This document shows, piece after piece, positions 59,119 through 64,000 of a stretch of 64,000 bases of DNA. The notes under the pieces were generated by a model. It had not been told where the DNA came from and did no database searches. It saw only the letters and a list, made by a program, of their open reading frames with translations. How positions within the stretch are numbered: position 1 is the first letter of the stretch; every line of letters begins with the position of its first letter. This DNA is from Incurvaria masculella (taxonomy: Eukaryota > Arthropoda > Insecta > Lepidoptera > Incurvariidae): contig OX335659.1 of the NCBI GenBank assembly GCA_946894095.1, positions 7,695,501-7,759,500 of the forward strand, read 5' to 3'. A program made the position numbers and the translations under genes.

Positions 59119-59857
59119 CGCAACTCCAGTCAGCCCATGCCTACGGCATTAGAGGCGCACGCTTTAAATTCTGCCACGGGCCTCGTTATTACAAAATTTT
59201 AATCAGATTGTATGTAAAAATAACGTAATGAAGATTTTTTAATAGTCATAATAAAATAAATCGCCACAAAACTTAAACCCATAAGTGAAGTATCTCAAAG
59301 TTACTATTCTTTAATTCACATGAATTTAGGGTAAATATTCTAGAGTATATTTCCATTCTTTAAACATTTCAATGTATATGTTTTCTATAAATATATACGC
59401 AACGTTGCTGAGTCTATACAAAAGTACATGTCCACATCGTCACTCACATATTAAGGAAGTTTAGTAAGCTTTGGCGTCACTCTCTTTTCTTTATTTACGT
59501 ATCTCTTTTATTATATCGTAACAAAGTTGCAATGTATCCAAACCGAAGCGGAATTTTAAATTAACAGCTCTTAAGTCGTAGGTATAGTTTAAATAATACC
59601 TGAAAAGCTCTGTAAAAATATTTATGTATTAGTTATAGAAAACATATACATTTATATGTTTAAAGGATGGAAATAACCATGAATATTTAACCTAAAGTCC
59701 TGTGAATAAAAGAATAGTAACTTTGTGGCGATTTATTTTATTACGACTATTAAAATTCTTCATTACATTAGGTTTACATTCAATCAAATTTGAATTATGT
59801 AATGAGGAGCTTCGTCGCCGAATGTAAAGCCTCTAATCTCGTAGGAATGGGCTGACA
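59119..59857. mobile_element. Foldback element with inverted arms of over 200 bp
   Basis: The left arm (about 59119-59395) includes GTCAGCCCATGCCTACGGCA, AATAGTCATAATAAAATAAA, TCGCCACAAA and GTATATGTTTTCTATAA. The right arm (about 59637-59857) carries their complements in reverse order, with one insertion of about 28 bases in the left arm after CGCCACAAAA. The spacer is about 240 bp and non-coding. Confidence 0.72.
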
Positions 59858-60029
59858 GGGGTTGAAGAAACGACCTTAAAGCGGTGCACACTCCAGTGGC
59901 AACAAGAAAACATTTTAAAACCTGTGTACGATTTAGTCCTTCTGATGAGATGATCTTACAGCAAAAAAAAACGACATAATATTAAACCTTTAAATGCTAC
60001 CACCTACAAAAAAATAAGAGTACAATGGT

Positions 60030-60865
60030 TTGAGAACAGTCAGTCAATCCGTCAGCGTGTTTACGACCACTGCGGGACATACGCCTCTCCAATCCTTCTC
60101 CAGTCCTACCGGCCCTCAGCGGTACGGACCCACTGCTTTCCCCGACGCACTTGATGCCGTCTTTCCACCTGGTGGGTGGTTTTCCCACACTCCGTTTGCC
60201 TGTCCACGGCCGCCCGTGTAGGACACGGTTACTCTAACGGTCGTCATCTCGTCGGCTGACGTGACCAGCCCACTCATAACTGGGAGGACGCACTGGTCAT
60301 ATGTTCGGGTCTTTAAATTTTGCGAAAGGTCAGACCTCAGAGCGAATTTAAGCTTTCCGAAGGCAGCCCAACCCAGTTGAATCCGTCGCTTAACCTCCAA
60401 AGACAGTCTTTGTATACCAAGCCGCAGGATTTGACCGAGATAACAATTTGTCCTCCCGTCATACCCTCAGTCGCCATGACCTTGATTTTATCCCGGTTCA
60501 TCTTCAGACCTACCTATCTTTCTACTACTTATCTTTATAAAGGTCTTCCAGCATTGTTTGAAGCTGAACTCGGGAATTTGACAGAAGAACAATGTGATCG
60601 GCGAAGCGAAGATGACTGAGGAAAATATTAATTAACGTTGATACCCATGTTGTCCCATTCAAGCGTCTTGAACACATATTCCGATGCGCTTGTGAACAGC
60701 TTGGGTGAGATCACATCCCCCTGCCTAACGCCTTTAGCAAGAGGGATGGGTTGGGTATTTTAATGAAGCCTCACAGTCATCGTCGCGGACCGATACAGAT
60801 TTCGGAGTACCTCGATGTAGCGGTGGTCGATTCTACACCTCAGGAGGGAGTTTTCGACAGCCCAT
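60030..60865 (-). pseudogene. RTE-like LINE fragment (RT end and C-terminus)
   Basis: On the minus strand: AVENSLLRCRIDHRYIEVLR, KGVRQGDVISPKLFT, HLRFADHIVLLSNS, GLKMNRDKIKVMATEGM, RRIQLGWAAFGKL, GRTGEGLERRM. These are RT boxes 5 onward and the C-terminal tail of an RTE-type element. The YADD-type box reads FADH, and several frameshifts are present. It faces a similar fragment at 61750-62590. Confidence 0.7.
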
Positions 60866-61720
60866 TTTTCAGCTAGCTGGATCACATTTTTATTTCTCGT
60901 CGAATATCCGTGTTTAAAATTATTATATGATTCCGGATAATTTCTCACATAAAAAATAGTTCTTTGTACGTACACATCATACATAGTATGCAATTTTAGG
61001 TTTTTAAACAAAGGCGTGCAAACAAGTGCGTCCCATTTAGAGTGTGTAATTATCCGAATTGCTTTCTTTTGTAGTCTAAATACTGAAACCGCTTCCAGTG
61101 AAGAACCCCAGAACTCAATGCCATAGGTCATGACAGAGTATAAATAACCGAAGTATCTTTACACTCTTCAGGGTATCCAAGTCACAGCATTTAGACAGGG
61201 TTCTGAGGAAATAACAAGCTTTTGTTAATTTATCACAAACATGTTGAATGTGTTTGTCCCATCGTAACTTTTGATCCAACGTGAAGCCTAAGAATATAGT
61301 AGATGTTGCAAACGTTATGACTTCACCGTTATATTCGATAAACATCTCATCATTCACTTCATGTTTAATATTTTTCATCTTAAAATGTACACAGTGTGTT
61401 TTAGCACTATTTAACATTAACCCATTTGCTGCGAACCATTTACCCAACTCCTCAATTATTTTTGTTGTTTTTGTAAGGGGTGTTTCAATACTTTTATCAG
61501 TAACAATTACATTTGCGTCGTCAGCGTAAATTACTATGGTTTTCGCGAGAAGTACTAGCATAGCGTCTTTTGCAATGTCATTAATAAAAATAATAAACAG
61601 CAATGGTGCCATGATTGAGCCTTGAGGTACTCCGTAATCGGTTTCAAATAATCGTGATACAGAGTTATCGATAATTCCATTTGGTCTGTTTTTATATCTT
61701 ATATTTACGTTACTTTCTCA
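60866..61720 (-). pseudogene. jockey/CR1-like reverse transcriptase fragment
   Basis: On the minus strand: GVPQGSIMAPLLFIIFINDI, IVIYADDANVIVTD (active site), WFAANGLMLNSAKTHCVHF, IFLGFTLDQKLRWDKHIQHV, then after a frameshift near 61130 MTYGIEFWGSSLEAVSVFRL and HGYSTRNKNVIQL. It joins directly, in frame, to the RTE-like fragment at about 60865. Confidence 0.75.
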
Positions 61721-61749
61721 CCCACATTTTCTAACCCAAGCTCTTCACA

Positions 61750-62590
61750 AACGCATCGGACTATGTGTTCAAGACGCTTGAATGGGAAAACATGTGTATC
61801 AACGTTAGTGAATATTTTCCTCAATCATCTTCGCTACGCCGATCACATTGTTCTTCTGTAAAATTCCCGAGTTCAGCTTTAAACCATGCTGGAAGACCTT
61901 TATAAAGCATCGATAAAGGTAGGTCTGAAGATGAACCGGGATAAAACCATGGTCATGGCGACTGAGGGTATGACGGGAGGACAAATCGTTATCGACGTAG
62001 AAGTGATCGAACAGGTTGAAGAGTGCGTATATCTCGGTCAAATCCTGCGGCTTCGTATACAAGGACTGTCTTTGGAGGTTGAGCGACGGATTCAACTGGG
62101 TTGGGCTGCCTTCGGAAAGCTTAAATTCGCTGTAAGGTCTGACCTTCCGTAGAAATTTAAAGACCCGAACATATGACCAGTGCGTCCTCCCGGTTATGAC
62201 ATGACGTACGGGTGTGAAACGTGAACTCTGACGGTCGCCGTTGTCCAAAGGTTAAAAGTTGCCCAGCGAGCAATGGAGCGAGCCATGCTGGGAATATCGC
62301 TACGGGATATGGTACGTAAAGAGGCAATCCGCCGACGTACCAAAGTAGTCGATATTGGACACCGCGTGGCTAAGCTCAAATAGCAGTGGGCTGGTCACGT
62401 CAGCCGAAGAGACGACAACCGTTGGAGTTACCGTGTCCTACACTGGCGGCCGTGAACAGGCAAACGGAGTGTGGGAAGACCACTCGCCAGGTGGGAAGAT
62501 GAGACAAGTGCGCCGGCGGAAAGCCGTGGTTCCGTACCGCTGAGGGCCGGGAGGACTGGAGAAGGATTGGAGAGGCGTATGTCCAGCAGT
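61750..62590 (+). pseudogene. RTE-like LINE fragment, opposite orientation
   Basis: On the plus strand: DYVFKTLEWENMCINV, HLRYADHIVLL, TMLEDLYKASIKVGLKMNRD, CVYLGQILRL, RRIQLGWAAFGKL, then, after shifts, RTYDQCVLPV, AMERAMLGISLRDMV and the tail KRSVGRP to GRTGEGLERRM. It parallels the minus-strand fragment at 60030-60865. Stops and frameshifts abound. Confidence 0.7.
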
Positions 62591-62617
62591 GGATGCAAAC
62601 ACGCTGACTGACTGACC

Positions 62618-63490
62618 GACATTGCGAAAATTGTACCCATGTTCTCGAAGCACAGGGTCCATTTCGGTGAAGATATGGTCTTTGTCACACAACCGCTGTG
62701 CTCTGAGTCTCAATGCTCTTGCGACCGATTCCAAATGCACCCACACAAATGCACCAAAATGAGCATGATGCGAAGTAGCTTGTAGACAACGATTTGTGTG
62801 TGTCGGCTTGCGGTACACTGTGTGGCTTAGGATTCCATCCAATTGTCGAGCAACAAGTACTTCCAAGAACGCCAAAGTGCCTACCTTCTCACAATCTATT
62901 GTATATTTTAAATTTGTGTGAACCTAATTAAGATGAGAGATGAAAGCGTCGAGTGATTGGCGACCATGTGACCAGATTGAAATCACGTCATCCACGTACC
63001 GTACCCAAAACATTGACTTAAGAGGTGAAGTTTGCAATGTGCGTTGTTCCAGCGGTTCCATGAAAAGGTTTGCCACCACTGGTGTCACTGGTGATCCCAT
63101 TGCTACACCTTCTCGCTGGATGTATTATTGTCCTTGCCACAGAAAGTATGTCGTAGTGAGACAATATGGCAGGAGCTTGACGCACTCAGTGTCGATGTCG
63201 TTGCTGATGACTAAGTTTCTGATGATGTCGAGGGACTCTTGGACTGGTACGTGTGTATACAGCGACTCGACGTCAAAGCTCACTAATAGATCCATGCATG
63301 CCAACTTCACTGTAGACAACAATTCCACAAAATGGGCCGAATCTTTAACGTAGGACGACGTCTTGCCAGACAGGGGTTGAAATATTGAGGCGACATGTTT
63401 AGCGAGGAGGTAGGTAGGAGCATTTATCTGGCTGACTATTGGTCTAAGGGGGTTCCCGTCTTTGTGAATTTTAGGAAGACCGTAGAAGCG
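62618..63490 (-). pseudogene. Penelope-like element reverse transcriptase fragment
   Basis: On the minus strand: YGLPKIHKDGNPLRPIVSQI, SFDVESLYTHVPVQESLDII, GVAMGSPVTPVVANLFMEPL, FWVRYVDDVISIW (active site YVDD), then YRKPTHTNRCLQATSHH. GLPKIHK, SFDV.SL.T and KPTHT are marks of Penelope-like RTs. Stops interrupt the frame (near 63125 and 62925), both ends are missing, and no GIY-YIG endonuclease remains. It abuts the RTE-like fragment at about 62600. Confidence 0.82.
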
Positions 63491-63589
63491 CTATCACCGC
63501 ATTTCCGCTACCACCTCGACCCACACCTATGACTTACGACCACGGCGAGCCTAGTTGTCAGTCGTCTGCTGCGTATGAACGTGGCGGAC

Positions 63590-63662
63590 AACCTCCTTGA
63601 CAACGGGCTGAACGATCAGCTCGATACGTCGGCGAATGTCTCCTCCCGCCGCGTGAAAAGCC
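63590..63662. repeat. Penelope-associated terminal sequence resembling the SRP54 intron hairpin
   Basis: GGGCTGAACGATCAGCTCGA then TACGTCGGCGAATGTCTCC and CCCGCCGCGTGAAAAGCC parallel the hairpin core at 8388-8443 (GGGCTGAAAGATTAGCTCGA, AACGTCGGAGAATGTCTC). It has the same inner stem GCTGA..TCAGC. It is probably part of the Penelope-like terminal repeat. Confidence 0.5.
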
Positions 63663-63714
63663 ATATTAATTTTCAAATATATTTAACGACCACGGTAACC
63701 CCAAAAGTATCACA

Positions 63715-64000
63715 AGTAAGGTTATTTCTTTAGTTATAGCTGAAGATAGATCATTTGCTGTATTTAATACATCACAATTCACATTACGTATTTGGGTCCC
63801 CAGTGCATTAAACTCGTTTTACTGTCATTTAAAAGTAGGTTATTGGCTTCACACCATAATTTAAGTGAGTTCATAGCTTGTATAAAGGACTCCCGTAGTT
63901 CTGATATACGTTTTTTTGAAATTGATGATTTGTCATCCGCAAATAAAATCATATCATTATCTGTTGCGATGCAGCTTGAAATATCATTTATAACAACATA
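63715..64000 (-). pseudogene. LINE reverse transcriptase fragment at window end
   Basis: On the minus strand from base 64000: YVVINDISSCIATDNDMILF then ADDKSSISKKRISELRESFI and WCEANNLLLNDSKTSLMHWG, followed by a stop. FADD is the RT active site of a jockey/CR1-type LINE. It continues past the window, so completeness cannot be judged. Confidence 0.7.

Noticed and set aside
58138..64000. Missing N-terminal exons of the dehydratase gene
   Set aside because: I looked on the minus strand for the PLP lysine motif (SFKxRGA type) and found none, so the exons are left as outside the window or undetected.

Overview
The window reads as nuclear DNA from an insect, most likely a moth or butterfly. Genes have introns, GC-rich exons lie in AT-rich surroundings, and the interspersed repeats are of lepidopteran type: a tRNA-derived SINE of about 400 bp, several MITE families, RTE-, jockey- and I-type LINEs, a mariner, a Penelope-like element, and the common lepidopteran repeat that begins GGCCAAGTGCGAGTCGGAC. 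The species cannot be named from sequence alone.

Five host genes can be assembled exon by exon. SRP54 (+, 5033-11969, seven coding exons, 502 aa) is the signal-recognition-particle GTPase. TRNT1 (+, 24003-34212, five exons, 472 aa) is the tRNA CCA-adding enzyme and begins with a mitochondrial-type presequence. ZFYVE19/ANCHR (-, 44821-35540, six exons, 321 aa) is the abscission-checkpoint regulator. PCBD (+, 46918-50447) is pterin-4a-carbinolamine dehydratase. The last gene (-, 58137-52579) is the 3' half of an ACT-domain serine/threonine dehydratase whose PLP-lysine exons lie outside the window or were not recognised. TRNT1 and ZFYVE19 converge, ZFYVE19 and PCBD diverge, and PCBD and the dehydratase converge. 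Splice phases agree in every assembled gene. The genes are unrelated housekeeping functions and do not form a pathway.

Most other sequence is mobile DNA. A partial I-clade LINE (1-2155, +) and a nearly intact full-length relative (16204-21939, -, with 13-bp target-site duplications) flank SRP54 in opposite orientations. A 5'-truncated jockey lies at 14430-16140. TRNT1 intron 1 carries a decayed RTE-like LINE. ZFYVE19 intron 3 carries a mariner with a single stop codon. ZFYVE19 intron 1 carries a jockey/CR1-like LINE whose 3' UTR was hit by a 646-bp insertion made mostly of a 602-bp palindrome with perfect 273-bp arms and 14-bp flanking repeats. From about 58.4 kb to the end are a 140-bp-period tandem repeat, a long foldback element, two opposed RTE fragments around another RT fragment, and Penelope-like sequence.

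No complete novel multi-gene system is visible. The most unusual objects are the palindromic insertion, the ribozyme-like hairpin in SRP54 intron 4 that resembles sequence beside the Penelope-like fragment, the foldback element at 59.1-59.9 kb, and an unrecognised antisense ORF in TRNT1 intron 4.
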